A stretch of DNA of 64,000 nt from Dasypus novemcinctus (lineage: Eukaryota > Chordata > Mammalia > Cingulata > Dasypodidae): the NCBI RefSeq assembly GCF_030445035.2, contig NC_080683.1, forward strand, positions 89,923,675-89,987,674, given 5' to 3'. How positions within the stretch are numbered: position 1 is the stretch's first letter; every line of letters starts with the position of its first letter. Under the pieces are notes generated by a model. It was not told the DNA's origin and ran no database searches. It saw only the letters and a program-made list of their open reading frames with translations. Below, piece by piece: positions 9,360 through 18,089 of this stretch. The position numbers and the translations under genes were made by a program.

Positions 9360-9362
9360 TTA

Positions 9363-10271
9363 CTGGACGACTTCTCCAGCAGCAGGAGTGATGGTGATGC
9401 TGCGGGTGGCTGCAGTTGGTGGGCTGTCTTTGGTCTGCAAGAGCTCGAAGAGGGGTTGCATCTGCGCTGTTGTGATGGGCAGCGCCGAGCGAAGCCAATT
9501 GATTTGTCCGCAAAGTTGTTGGAGTTCAGTCAGCGTCATCTTGTGAGAGACATGAATTTGTGGGCTTGTGGGCTGAATGAAGTGATGAAAATGAAAGCCC
9601 AAAAATTGAAAAGGAGGTTGGAGGTTTATTTTGTCTGATTGCACAGTAAGTCCGAGGCTTGAAAGGTTTGTCATCACTGCAGAGAGCAGGTCATTGAGGA
9701 GCGCGCTGGAGCTCGCTGCTAAGAGAAGGTCATCCATATAGTGGAGAATGTATGTTTGCTCTGGATGAAACTTTGAGCACAGCGGCTCAATGGCATGGTT
9801 GACATAGAGCTGACATATGGTTGGGCTGTTCCGCATACCTTGCGGTAGCACTCGCCATTGGAATCGAAGCGCTGCGCCCTGGTTGTTGGTGCGTGGGACT
9901 GTAAACGCAAATCGTGGACAGTCTCGCGGGTGAAGAGGAATAGAGAAAAAGCAGTCCTTGATGTCAATGGTTGCTGCATGAAAATGTTGGGGGACTGCAG
10001 TGGGGTGCGGGCATCCTGGCTGAGGTGACCCCATTGGTTTGATATGCTTGTTGATCTCACGGAGATCGTGGAGAAGGTGGTATTTGCCAGTGCTCTTTTT
10101 GCTGATGACAAAGACTGGTGAATTGTAGGGACTAGTGGATGACTCTATGTGCCTTGCTTGTAGCTGCTCTTCGACGAGGACAGAGAGAGCTTGTAATTTG
10201 TGAGCTGGTAAGGGCCACTGCTCGACCCAGATGGGCTCCTCTGTGTCCCACTCCAGAGGAATAGGGTCAGG
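9363..10271 (-). pseudogene. pol: ERV pol, reverse transcriptase fingers/palm
   Basis: Open minus-strand frame from the pro/pol junction to the TAA at 9360-9362. No ATG is expected at its start because Pol is made by frameshifting or readthrough. The N-terminal part contains EQLQARHIE and SPYNSPVFVI. The palm carries the first catalytic Asp in TIDIKDCFF, the LPQGMRNSP loop and the YMDD active site (9729-9740). The thumb region follows (LTELQQLCGQINWLR). Motifs and order match betaretroviral RT. The pol frame is +1 relative to pro, not the expected -1, across a C11 run at 10301-10311. Confidence 0.9.
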
Positions 10272-10721
10272 TCTTGAGATGTGAGCAGTGGCCCCTAGTA
10301 GGGGGGGGGGGCAGCGCAGCTGAGAAGGCCTCTGTGGTAATTCGGGCTTTTAACTGGCTGAGGACATCTCTCCCCCACAAGATGGTCTGGACAGACGAAA
10401 GGATGAGTGGGCGAATTTGGCCTTCGTGGCCTTCCCGGTCGCTCCAATGCAGAGGCTGGGACGTTTTCCAGGAGGTAGCAGCTCCCGTGGCGCCGATGAC
10501 TTGAGGGCTGGTCTCTAGGGGCCAGTGATTGAACGCAGCGACTTCGAAGGGAACACAGGAGACTTCAGCGCCGGAATCCAGGAGCCCATGGAGCCATTGC
10601 CCATCGATTTTAAGCTCCAATGAGGGTCTCTGGCAGTGCGTGATGGGCATCGTCCACATTATGGCTTGGGAACTCTTCTGGAGGCCTCTTGGGGGAGGGG
10701 CTGAGGCCTGCCCCGCTGGGA
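10267..10721 (-). CDS. pro: ERV pro, retroviral aspartic protease
   Basis: Aspartic protease that would cut Gag and Gag-Pol in the budding particle. It acts as a dimer, each subunit giving one Asp. The active-site motif is LLDSGAEVS (DSG rather than the commoner DTG), followed by a flap-like VIGATGAA segment and the family's GRDVL motif near the C-terminus. It is entered from gag by a -1 shift at 10722-10728. An ATG at 10657-10659 also exists but is not expected to be used. The segment between the slip site and the active site is only about 50 codons, so there is no room for the dUTPase that many betaretroviruses encode at this place. The frame ends at TGA 10267-10269, ten codons after a C11 run. 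Confidence 0.85.
10301..10311 (-). repeat. C11 homopolymer at the pro/pol junction
   Basis: Eleven consecutive G on plus (C on minus). The pro frame ends shortly after it and the pol frame lies +1 from pro. Homopolymers of this length vary in real genomes and are error-prone in assemblies. Confidence 0.9.
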
Positions 10722-12455
10722 GTTTAAAGGCTGCTGAGGACTTTGGACAGAATGGCAGTCACGGGCCCAGTGATATCCTTTCCCACAATGCGGACATGGC
10801 GTAGAAGGGCCCCTTGATCGCCGAGACGGCGGGTCGGAGCGAGGCACTGGGCCTGGCTGAGAGCACTCGCAGACAAAATGGCCGGGCTGGCCGCATTGAA
10901 AGCAGACAGAAGTGGAGGTGGATGAAACAGCCATGGCAGACGCAAAGGCAGCGGTGAGCGTTTTGACTTGCGGGTCGACGTCGCGGCAAGCAAGGACCCA
11001 CTCGTGCAGAGCTTTATCACGTATGGGAAGGACTACGGCTCGGAATGGCGCAAGGCATCCGTCTATGATAAGTTCTTTGGCCAGCGCAAACTGGGCATCC
11101 TCACTGGAAATCTTCCGCTGACAGGCTTCCAGGACGCGGGCAACAAATGCTGGGAAAGTCTCATTAGAGTCTTGAAGCAGTTGCGCGAGCTTGGTGGGCT
11201 GCTTGGTGGAGACTAGAGAGAAAGACCGCTGGACGAGGACTTTTACCCGGTGCCAAAACCCTGGGTCAATTTGGAGGTAAGAACGAGGGTCTGCATAATT
11301 GTTGGTCCCCGTGTATGCATCGGAGGGATCGAGGACGCCAGCTTGGGCATTCTCCACGATTTGCCGGTCAACAGCCGCTTGGTAATGGGCGTGCCATTCA
11401 ATAAATTGACCCGGTGTCAGGATGGCACGGGCTAGTGCAATCCAGTCATATGGGAGAACGAGTTGGGTCCCCAACTCCTCAAGTAGTTGCTGCGCATAAG
11501 GGCTTCCAATTCCGTCTTCCTTTACAGCTTTGCGGAGGGTCCTGACCTCTTCCGCTGTAAAGGGTAGCCAAGTTTGGGGTCGCTGTGGTGTGGGCTGCGG
11601 ATTCAGCAGATACAGCTGGGGGGTTTGAGAAGACGTGGCACTGGGGACTGATGGAGCAGCCAAGGCAGGTGAAGGGCTATTGCTGTACGGCGGCGGCAAG
11701 GGATAAGCGGAACACGGGTGAGAAAATGGCGGCTTAGCGGCTTCCGGGCAACAACAAGATGGTGGCGGGACCCTTCCGGGCGCCGGCCAAGATGGCGGAG
11801 CAGCCACATCCGGCAGCGGACAAAATGGCGCGAGGGGCGTTTCCGGTTTAGCGGAAGATGGCGACCATGCAGTTTCCGGGCCCGAACCGGATGCTAACTG
11901 GGCAGGAAGAGACGGGTAGAGGCGGGAGGAGGAGGACACCGGCGGAGAAGAAGCCGGATGTGCGCCATCTTGGGCAGAAGTGGGGGAAGAAGGCGGAAGT
12001 CCGCCATCTTGGGGAGCGGCAGGGGTGGTTTCTGTCTGCTGCGGGGAGCTCGGGCGGGGAGGTTCGCGCTCGAGAGCAGCAGCAAGTTGGTTAGACAGAG
12101 AGTCAGTGTCGGCGGACTCATCGGGATCACAGTCTAGAGGCCGTTTAGGAGAAGCTTCATAAACGGCCTCGGTCAGAGCGCCAAGGAGACAGGCGCGAAT
12201 GGCAACGAGAACGAGTAAGAGGCCTGCTGGGAAGGTGCGTTTCTTGTGCTCCATGGCGGAGGTGACTCGATCTATGAGTTGCAAGTATGTGTCCGGGCTC
12301 CAGAGTTGGCAGGTGGCGAGCCACGGATTAAAAGGGAGCAAGAGATCCCAGTACTTTTGGAGCTGCCGCAAGGAGACGCGGACTCCATTGGCATCGAGCA
12401 GGGCAGCGAGGGCTCTGACTTGCGGCGCCTGACGCAATGACAAAGAGGCGCCCAT
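10659..12455 (-). CDS. gag: ERV gag polyprotein, intact frame (598 codons)
   Basis: Structural polyprotein that forms the retroviral particle. The start is the ATG at 12453-12455. It gives the N-myristoylation pattern MGASLS, has G at -3 and +4, and the frame upstream has no earlier ATG. Order of domains: matrix (about residues 1-105), a long Pro/Ser-rich region with a PPPY late-budding motif (residues 254-257), capsid from about residue 290 with the major homology region (DSNETFPAFVARVLEAC, about 429-445), then nucleocapsid. The nucleocapsid has two CX2CX4HX4C zinc knuckles (CFQCGQPGHFVCEC and CPHCGKGYHWARDC). Two knuckles and this matrix type are class II/betaretroviral. There are no stops or frameshifts, in contrast to pol and env. 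It ends with TAA at 10659-10661, overlapping pro. Confidence 0.93.
   Translation of the reverse strand: MGASLSLRQAPQVRALAALLDANGVRVSLRQLQKYWDLLLPFNPWLATCQLWSPDTYLQLIDRVTSAMEHKKRTFPAGLLLVLVAIRACLLGALTEAVYEASPKRPLDCDPDESADTDSLSNQLAAALEREPPRPSSPQQTETTPAAPQDGGLPPSSPTSAQDGAHPASSPPVSSSSRLYPSLPAQLASGSGPETAWSPSSAKPETPLAPFCPLPDVAAPPSWPAPGRVPPPSCCCPEAAKPPFSHPCSAYPLPPPYSNSPSPALAAPSVPSATSSQTPQLYLLNPQPTPQRPQTWLPFTAEEVRTLRKAVKEDGIGSPYAQQLLEELGTQLVLPYDWIALARAILTPGQFIEWHAHYQAAVDRQIVENAQAGVLDPSDAYTGTNNYADPRSYLQIDPGFWHRVKVLVQRSFSLVSTKQPTKLAQLLQDSNETFPAFVARVLEACQRKISSEDAQFALAKELIIDGCLAPFRAVVLPIRDKALHEWVLACRDVDPQVKTLTAAFASAMAVSSTSTSVCFQCGQPGHFVCECSQPGPVPRSDPPSRRSRGPSTPCPHCGKGYHWARDCHSVQSPQQPLNSQRGRPQPLPQEASRRVPKP
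10683..10714 (-). promoter_or_regulatory. Predicted H-type pseudoknot stimulating gag-pro frameshifting
   Basis: Seven bases after the slip site, GGGGC (10714-10710) can pair with GCCCC (10701-10697), and GGCCTC (10708-10703) can pair with GAGGCC (10688-10683). This gives two interleaved stems of 5 and 6 perfect base pairs, with single-base A at 10709 and at 10702 and an 8-base third loop. The geometry is that of frameshift-stimulating pseudoknots in betaretroviruses. The pairing was derived by eye. Confidence 0.75.
10722..10728 (-). promoter_or_regulatory. Gag-pro -1 frameshift slippery heptamer T TTA AAC
   Basis: On the minus strand TTTAAAC lies exactly in the gag phase T TTA AAC (codons TTA at 10727-10725, AAC at 10724-10722). 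This is one of the best-known slip sequences. A -1 slip here enters the protease frame, which is open through to 10267. Confidence 0.9.
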
Positions 12456-12576
12456 GACGGGATAGGGACGGGACGACGGCGAGGGGTCCCTTGGGGCTCG
12501 TCCGGGCAAGGGGTCCCTACCTGGAGAGGAGGACGATCACAGCAGCAGCAGCAGCAGAGAGGGGCCGGGGGAGGAG
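12456..12576 (-). other. ERV 5' leader between primer site and gag
   Basis: A 121-bp leader. It contains a (CTG)6 run on the minus strand (12540-12557) and a splice-donor-like site (12515-12523). In this class the packaging signal would be expected here and in the start of gag, but I cannot identify it from sequence alone. Confidence 0.5.
12515..12523 (-). promoter_or_regulatory. Candidate major splice donor (CAG|GTAGGG)
   Basis: On the minus strand CCAGGTAGGG lies in the leader, upstream of the gag ATG. That is where retroviruses place the donor for the spliced env RNA. The match to the donor consensus is good, but use is inferred. Confidence 0.4.
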
Positions 12577-12594
12577 CTGCCACGTTGGGCGCCA
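12577..12594 (-). promoter_or_regulatory. Primer binding site, tRNA-Lys(1,2) type
   Basis: Two bases after the 5' LTR the minus strand reads TGGCGCCCAACGTGG, then CAG. The first 15 bases match the 3' end complement of tRNA-Lys(1,2), the primer used by Mason-Pfizer-type betaretroviruses. The last three differ from the expected GGC. Confidence 0.85.
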
Positions 12595-12596
12595 GT

Positions 12597-13004
12597 TGTA
12601 GCTGAGCGTGAGGGTTTCATCCTCGCTCAGGCCCAAGAGTCGGGGGGGCTGGCTCCTGCCGAGCAGCCGGCGGGGGGTGCTCCAAGAGGGAGTACTGGTT
12701 CTCCAGGCGTGGGGGACGCGTGGTTAAGGAAAAACCACGGAGACCACTTGAGCGCAAGAACAGGTCTGCTTTATTGTGGAAGTACACTTGGTTATATAGG
12801 CAGGGAAGGGGGTGGAGTATGAAGGGGAGAGCAGGGCGGAGGGGCGGCTGCGGATTGGCTAAAACTGGGGGGGCAGACCTCTGGTAATACGCCGTAAGCA
12901 GTTACTGGGGAAGAGGGCAGATTGTAGGTTGGTAATATGGGCGGGACTGGAGGGAAGGGTGGCGGGGGCTGGAAGGGGAGGAGGGGCGGAGAAAGGCGGC
13001 AACA
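12597..13004 (-). repeat. ERV 5' LTR
   Basis: A 408-bp LTR driving the provirus on the minus strand. The U3 start TGTTGCCGCC is at 13004 and the U5 end CTACA is at 12597. A CCAAT box is the reverse complement of 12854-12858, TATATAA of 12792-12798 and AATAAA of 12770-12775. It differs from the 3' LTR at 11 of 408 sites (about 2.7%). Confidence 0.95.
12792..12798 (-). promoter_or_regulatory. TATA box of the ERV 5' LTR
   Basis: TATATAA on the minus strand, about 56 bases after a CCAAT box and 17 bases before AATAAA. This is the normal order for U3/R. It is also conserved in the 3' LTR copy. Confidence 0.75.
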
Positions 13005-13374
13005 CATAATGGTAGAAAATTTCCCAACCCTATTGAAGGACATAGATATCCATGTCCAAGAAACACAATGTACTCCCATCCAAAAATATCCAAATAGACC
13101 AACTCCAAGACACATACTCATCAGAATGTCAAAGGCCAAAGACGAAGAGAGAATTCTGAGAACGGCAAGAGAAATGCAATGCATAACATATAAGGGATAC
13201 CCAATAAGATTAAGTGCTGATTTCTCACTGGAAACCATGGAGGTAAGAAGACAGTGGTCTGATATATTTAAGATACTACAAGAGAAAAACGTCCAGCCAA
13301 GAATCTTATATCCAGCAAGACTGTCTTTCAAAAATGAGGATGAAATTAGAATATTCACAGATAACAGAAACTGA
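13005..13374 (+). pseudogene. L1 B ORF1, 3' part (RNA-binding half)
   Basis: Continuation of ORF1 after the provirus; the first six bases are the right target duplication. It encodes the conserved ORF1p RRM and C-terminal domain, with ENFPTLLKDIDIHVQE, RPTPRHILIRMSKAKDEERI and YPIRLSADFSLETMEVRRQW. It ends with TGA at 13372-13374. This half has no stop, unlike the coiled-coil half at 5522-5981. ORF1p binds L1 RNA and aids target-primed reverse transcription. In this copy the two halves are 7 kb apart and on the opposite strand to the virus. Confidence 0.85.
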
Positions 13375-14830
13375 GAGAATTTCTAAACAAGAGACCAGAT
13401 TTTCAGGAAATACTAAAGGGTTTGCTAGAGCCTGAAAAGAAAGGACAGGAGAGAGGAACCTGGAAGAGAATCTAGAAATGAAGATTATATCAATAAAAGT
13501 ATCTAAAAGTGTCAAAAGAGTGGTGAAAATAAAATATGACAGATAAAATTCAACGAGGAATAAACTTAACCAATGATGTAAAGCACTTATATTCAGAAAA
13601 CTGCAACTCAATGTTAAAACAAATCAAAAAACCCTAAATAACTGGAAGAACATGCATGGATTGGAAGACTAAATATCATCAAGATGACAATTCTACTCAA
13701 ACTGATATACAGATTTAATGCAATCCTGGTAAAAATTCCACCAGCATTAAAGAAAAAATTAAATACATGATCATTAAATTTATTTGGAAGGATAAGGAGT
13801 CCTGGATAGCCAGAAACATCATAAAAAGGAAAAGTGAACCCTCATCTCCAGACTTTAAATCAGAATACCTACCTATAGTGGTAAAAACAGCATGGTACTG
13901 GCCTAAAGACAGACACAATAGACCTATGGAACCAAATTTATGGTTCAGAAACAGACCCTCACAGGTATGGTCAAGTCATTTTTGACTAGCCTGTCAAACT
14001 CACAGCTCAGGCAGAACAATCCATTCAACAAAAAGTACTGAAAGAATTGGACATCCATAGCTGAAAGAAGAAAAGAGGGCCCCTATCTCACACCCTATCC
14101 AAAAATTAACTCAAAACGGATAAAAAAACTAAAAATAAGAACCATAAAACTTCTAGAAGAAATTGTAGGAAAATATCTTCAAGTCCTGGTAGATGGTGGA
14201 TTCTTAAAGGAGATAAGAGAAGGACTGAGTGGACTACTAATGTTTAATGTATATAGAAGTTTTAATTAGCTTTACTGTAAAGGTATGGAAATGCATAGAG
14301 TGATTTGTAACACACAGTGAATAATAGCTAGTTTATAAATGGGGTTATAACTGAAAATGGTAGTCTAGTTATGTAAATGCCAGTTGACAGAATGTTAGTG
14401 AATAATCTAGGAAGTGGATAGCACAGTAAACCAAAAGGTGGATGAGAATTGTGGTTGATGGTACAGATGCAAGAGTGTCCTTTGTGAGCTAGAACAAACA
14501 TATATCACTACTGCAGGGTGTTGGCAATGTGGAGAAGCATGGGAAAAAAGAGCTGGAGTGACCTATGGACTGTGGTTAGTAGTAATAATACAATATTCTT
14601 GCATCTAAGTGAAAGACGTACTGTGTTGATACTGAGGCAGTCTGGAAAATGTAAGCCCAGTGTATACTATGGACATAGTAACAATCAGATGATATTATTT
14701 TACCTGCAGCAAATGACACACCACATTGTGGTGTGTTGATGGAGGGGTGTTGTTTGGGAGTCCTGCATATGTGCATGATTGTTTTATAAGTTTACTACTT
14801 CTGTCATAAAAAATATATATTTTTTAAAAA
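13375..14830 (+). mobile_element. L1 B: post-ORF1, ORF2 C-terminal remnant and 3' UTR
   Basis: After ORF1 about 180 bp of inter-ORF-type sequence runs to about 13556. The sequence then jumps straight into late ORF2 (AATAAACTTAACCAATGATG, the region matching 100-120). The endonuclease and nearly all of the RT are therefore absent. The ORF2 C-terminus is recognisable (IIKFIWKDKESWIARNIIK, then SPDFKSEYLPIVVKTAWYW, 13767-13960) but broken. The 3' UTR follows from about 14,220 and is closely similar to that of L1 A. Confidence 0.75.
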
Positions 14831-15803
14831 GTAATAGGGTGGGTTGGGGGGAAAACACACCAAATGTAAGATAAGGACTATGATTAGTAGTAAGATTTTG
14901 ACTATGTTCTTTCATAGTTTGTAACAAATATCTCATGACAATGCAAGGTGTTGGTGGAGGGTTGATGTACAGGACCCCTGTATGATGTTATGCATGTTTG
15001 CTTTGTAAGTTCACAACTTTTACTACACACTTAATTGTTTATGTATGTTCACATATAAATTATATAAAGATAATAGTAGGATCGGTTAAGGGAAAATACT
15101 TTTTTTAGTAGTAATATTTTTGACAATGTTCTTTAATCATTAATTAAAAAGATTTAAAAATAATGCAAATTATTGGTGGTAGGGTGAGATGTTATATATG
15201 TTTGTTTGATGTTATATATGTTTGTTTTGTAAGTTCATAGCTATTATACTTACTGCTTATGTATGTTTGTGTATGAGTGATATATTTCAATAAATTAATA
15301 AAAAAGTAATAGGGTGGGTTGGGAGAGAAATACACCAAATATAAGATATTGGCTATAGTTAGTAGTAATATTTTTATGATATTCTTTCATAATTTGTAAT
15401 GAATGTCTCACAACAATGCAAGTTATTGTTGGTGGGTTGATGTATGCTATCCCTGGATGATGTTATATATGTTTGTTTTATAAGTTCACAATTTTTACTC
15501 TACACTTATTGTTTATGTATGTTGATTATTGGGTGGCATGTAAAAAAAAATAAAATGGGTTGGGGAAAAATACTTCAACTATAAGATACTTTGGTTAGTA
15601 AGAATTTTTCGAGGATGCTCTTTCATCACTTTTAAAAATATCACAACAATGCAAGGTATTGGTGGTGGCATGAAGCATGAGAGCCCTATATAATGTTATG
15701 CATGTTTGTTTTGTAAATTCACAACTTTTACTATGCACTTATTGTTTATGTATGCTTATGTGTGAATGATATACTTCAATAACTTATTAAATGAAAATAA
15801 AAT
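14831..15803 (+). repeat. Four tandem L1 3'-tail units
   Basis: Four diverged units of about 235-255 bp start near 14831, 15070, 15304 and 15550. Each has a G(T)GGGTTGGG-type start (degraded in the second), then a T/A-rich section with TAGTAGTAATATTTT, TCACAACAATGCAAG and TGATGTTAT..TGTTTGTTTT. Each ends in TTGTTTATGTATG and an AATAAA-like end. A single similar unit ends the L1 piece at 35729-36135. Confidence 0.7.
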
Positions 15804-15824
15804 GAATTCAAATGGATCACAGAC
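15804..15824 (+). mobile_element. L1 C, ORF2 fragment left of LTR copy 2
   Basis: A short L1 ORF2 piece (AAATGGATCACAGACTT) that continues at 16490 after the LTR insertion. Confidence 0.5.
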
Positions 15825-16489
15825 TTCAGCAGTTTGGTACTTTTTATGAATTCCCAAAATAGATATTGGATTGTGTTTGTACACTGGTCTGTTCCTCTGG
15901 ACATATTAGATTGTATTAAATTCAGAGGTTTCACTTTTATTTGATTAAATTATGATTAGGGCTTTGATTTGGCCACACGATAGGATGTTGAGCCAATGCC
16001 CCTTTGGTGGGCAGGAGTTCTCAAAGAAAATGACGTGGCAGAGGAGAGAGTTTTCATTTTTTGATGCTGGAGCCCCAGAAAGTAAATACACAGGAGGAGA
16101 ACACAGAAGAATAGAGACAGCTCCACAGACACAACAGAAGCCCCAGGGAAGAGAATGAGCCTGATAGCCTACAGCTGCAGCTGAGCCAGGAGAGAAAAGA
16201 GCCCCAGGAAGGAGATAAGACTTATCCCAGCCTAGAGCTGAGATTGGAAGAAGCTGGGACCATGGAGCCTTAAAAGGAAAAGGAAGACTGAACCCTCACA
16301 GACATCACCCACCATCTTGCTCAACATGTGGCAAATGACTTTGAGTGAGAAAGTACCTCTTATAGTACCTTGAGTTGGACTTTTAGGGCCTGGTAGGTAT
16401 AACTTTCTGCCCCAAATAAATACCCTTTATAATACCCAATAGATTTTTGGTACTTTGCATCAGCACCCCTTTGGCTAACCAACACAGAT
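15825..16489 (+). repeat. MaLR-like solo LTR, copy 2
   Basis: Full-length plus-strand LTR of about 665 bp. It starts near AGCAGTTTGGTACTTTTTATG and ends CCAACACA. AATAAA lies near 16418. It splits L1 C. The terminal TG is mutated and I could not confirm a clean duplication. Confidence 0.75.
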
Positions 16490-18013
16490 CTCGATATAAA
16501 AGTGACAACCATACAACTCCTAGAAGAAAATGTAAGAAAACATCTTCAAGGTCTTGTGGTAGGCAATAGTTTCTTGAACTTTATACCCAAAGCACAAACA
16601 ACAAAAGAAAAAAGAGATAAATGGGACCTCCTCAAAATTCAACATTTTCATACGTCAAAGGACTTTGTCAAAAGGGTTAAAAGGCAGTCAACTCAAGGGG
16701 AGAAAATATTTGGAAATCACATATCTGATAAGGATTTATGATCTATTATAGATGAATAGCTCATACATCCCAACAAAAAAAGACGAACTACCCAATTAAA
16801 ATATGGGCAAAAGATTTGAAAAGACAGTTGTCCAAAGAAGAAATACAAATGGTGAAGAAATACATGAAAATGTTGGACATCACTAGCAATTAGGAAAATG
16901 CAAATCAAAACAATGAGATATCATTTCACACCTATTAAACTGGCTGCTATTAAAAAGTTGGAAAACTGTAAATGTTGGAGAGAATATGAAGAGATAGGAA
17001 TGCTTATTCACTATTGGTGGGAATATAGAATGTATAGCAACTATGGAGGACTGTTTGACAGTTCCCAAGGGATTTACAATATAGACTTGCCATGTGACCT
17101 AGCAATACCATTACTAGGTATATACCCAGAATATCTGAGAGCAGAGACACAGACATCTGCACACCAATGTTCAAAGAAGCATTATTTATGATTGTCAAAA
17201 TCTAGAAACAACTTAGGTGTTCATCAACTGATAAATGGAAAACAAAATTGTGGTATATACACATGATGAAATATTTTGCAGCTGGAAGAAGAAATGAAGT
17301 CATGAAGCATATGACAACATGGATGAGAACCTGGACAATATTATGTTGAGTGAAGCAAACCAGACACAGAAGGACAAATACTGTATGATTGCACTATTAT
17401 GAACTAAATATACTGTGTAAATCCATGGAGTTAATAATTGGAATATAGGTCACCAGAAAATACAAGGAGGGTAGATAATGGAAAGTTGAGGGTTAATCTG
17501 TGCAGAATTGTTAAAAAGGTTGTTTAAAAATCTTCGGAAATGAATGGAAATGGTTAAATCATATCATGCTATTTGTAAGTAGCAGTGCTGTTGTATGGGT
17601 ATGACAGTGGTTGAAAAGTAAAGTCTACAGTCATGTATATTACTAGAAGGAAAGCTGAAAATTGTAACATGGGACCGTAGAAGATTGTAAAACCTCATGT
17701 AAAACACAAATATGGGTGATTTGCCTATGTAAGATTGTTTTTACAAAATATAAATACAAATATACTAGACAGAAGGAAAAAGAATAGCAACTATGTATAG
17801 CAGGTGAAGCATAGAGAGATTGAGAGGTGTTGAATGTTGTTTGTTTGTTTTTCATTATTGTTATTATTGGAATGAAATAATAATAATGACAGCACCCTGA
17901 GAGTGATTGGGGTGACAAATGCACAAAAGTGATTACACTGAATACCATTGATTGTGCTCTTTGGATGGATTTATGCTTTATTAATAAGTATCAATAAAAT
18001 TTAAAAAGTGGGT
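16490..18013 (+). mobile_element. L1 C, ORF2 C-terminal end and 3' UTR
   Basis: Late ORF2 sequence (motifs equivalent to AIKMRYHFTPIKLA-type and LGIYPEY, 16898-17140) in a broken frame. The standard L1 stretch from TGTATAGCAACTATGGAGG to GATGAAATATTTTGCAGC follows, then a 3' UTR to an A-rich end near 18013. Confidence 0.75.
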
Positions 18014-18089
18014 ACTTGCCCAACCAATGAGAAAAAAAAGTATACAGATTTTTCAGAAAATAAAATTATATGTACTCTAATACGACATG

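Larger units (their letters stand above)
5982..13004 (-). mobile_element. Endogenous retrovirus, beta-like gag-pol with type D env (provirus)
   Basis: A 7,023-bp provirus on the minus strand, inside ORF1 of L1 B. It has paired 408-bp LTRs with TG..CA ends, an exact 6-bp target duplication, a tRNA-Lys(1,2)-type primer site, gag, pro, pol and a shortened env. The two zinc knuckles, the Gag MHR, the -1 shift between gag and pro, and the Lys primer are class II/betaretroviral. The TM subunit with CX6CC and an immunosuppressive-like segment is gamma-type, as in type D viruses. The whole element is visibly GC-richer than the surrounding AT-rich DNA. I recall that a chimeric endogenous betaretrovirus using a type D env has been reported in the nine-banded armadillo. 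Whether this is the same lineage cannot be decided without alignment. Confidence 0.95.

Noticed and set aside
12540-12557. (CTG)6 run in the ERV leader as possible non-AUG starts
   Set aside because: Six repeats are short, no conserved product follows in those frames, and the gag ATG at 12455 has a strong context and a myristoylation motif.
6819-12583. Numerous plus- and minus-strand frames inside the provirus that overlap gag, pol and env in other phases
   Set aside because: The provirus is GC-rich, so long chance frames are expected. None shows retroviral accessory-gene motifs, and the true frames are fixed by conserved domains.
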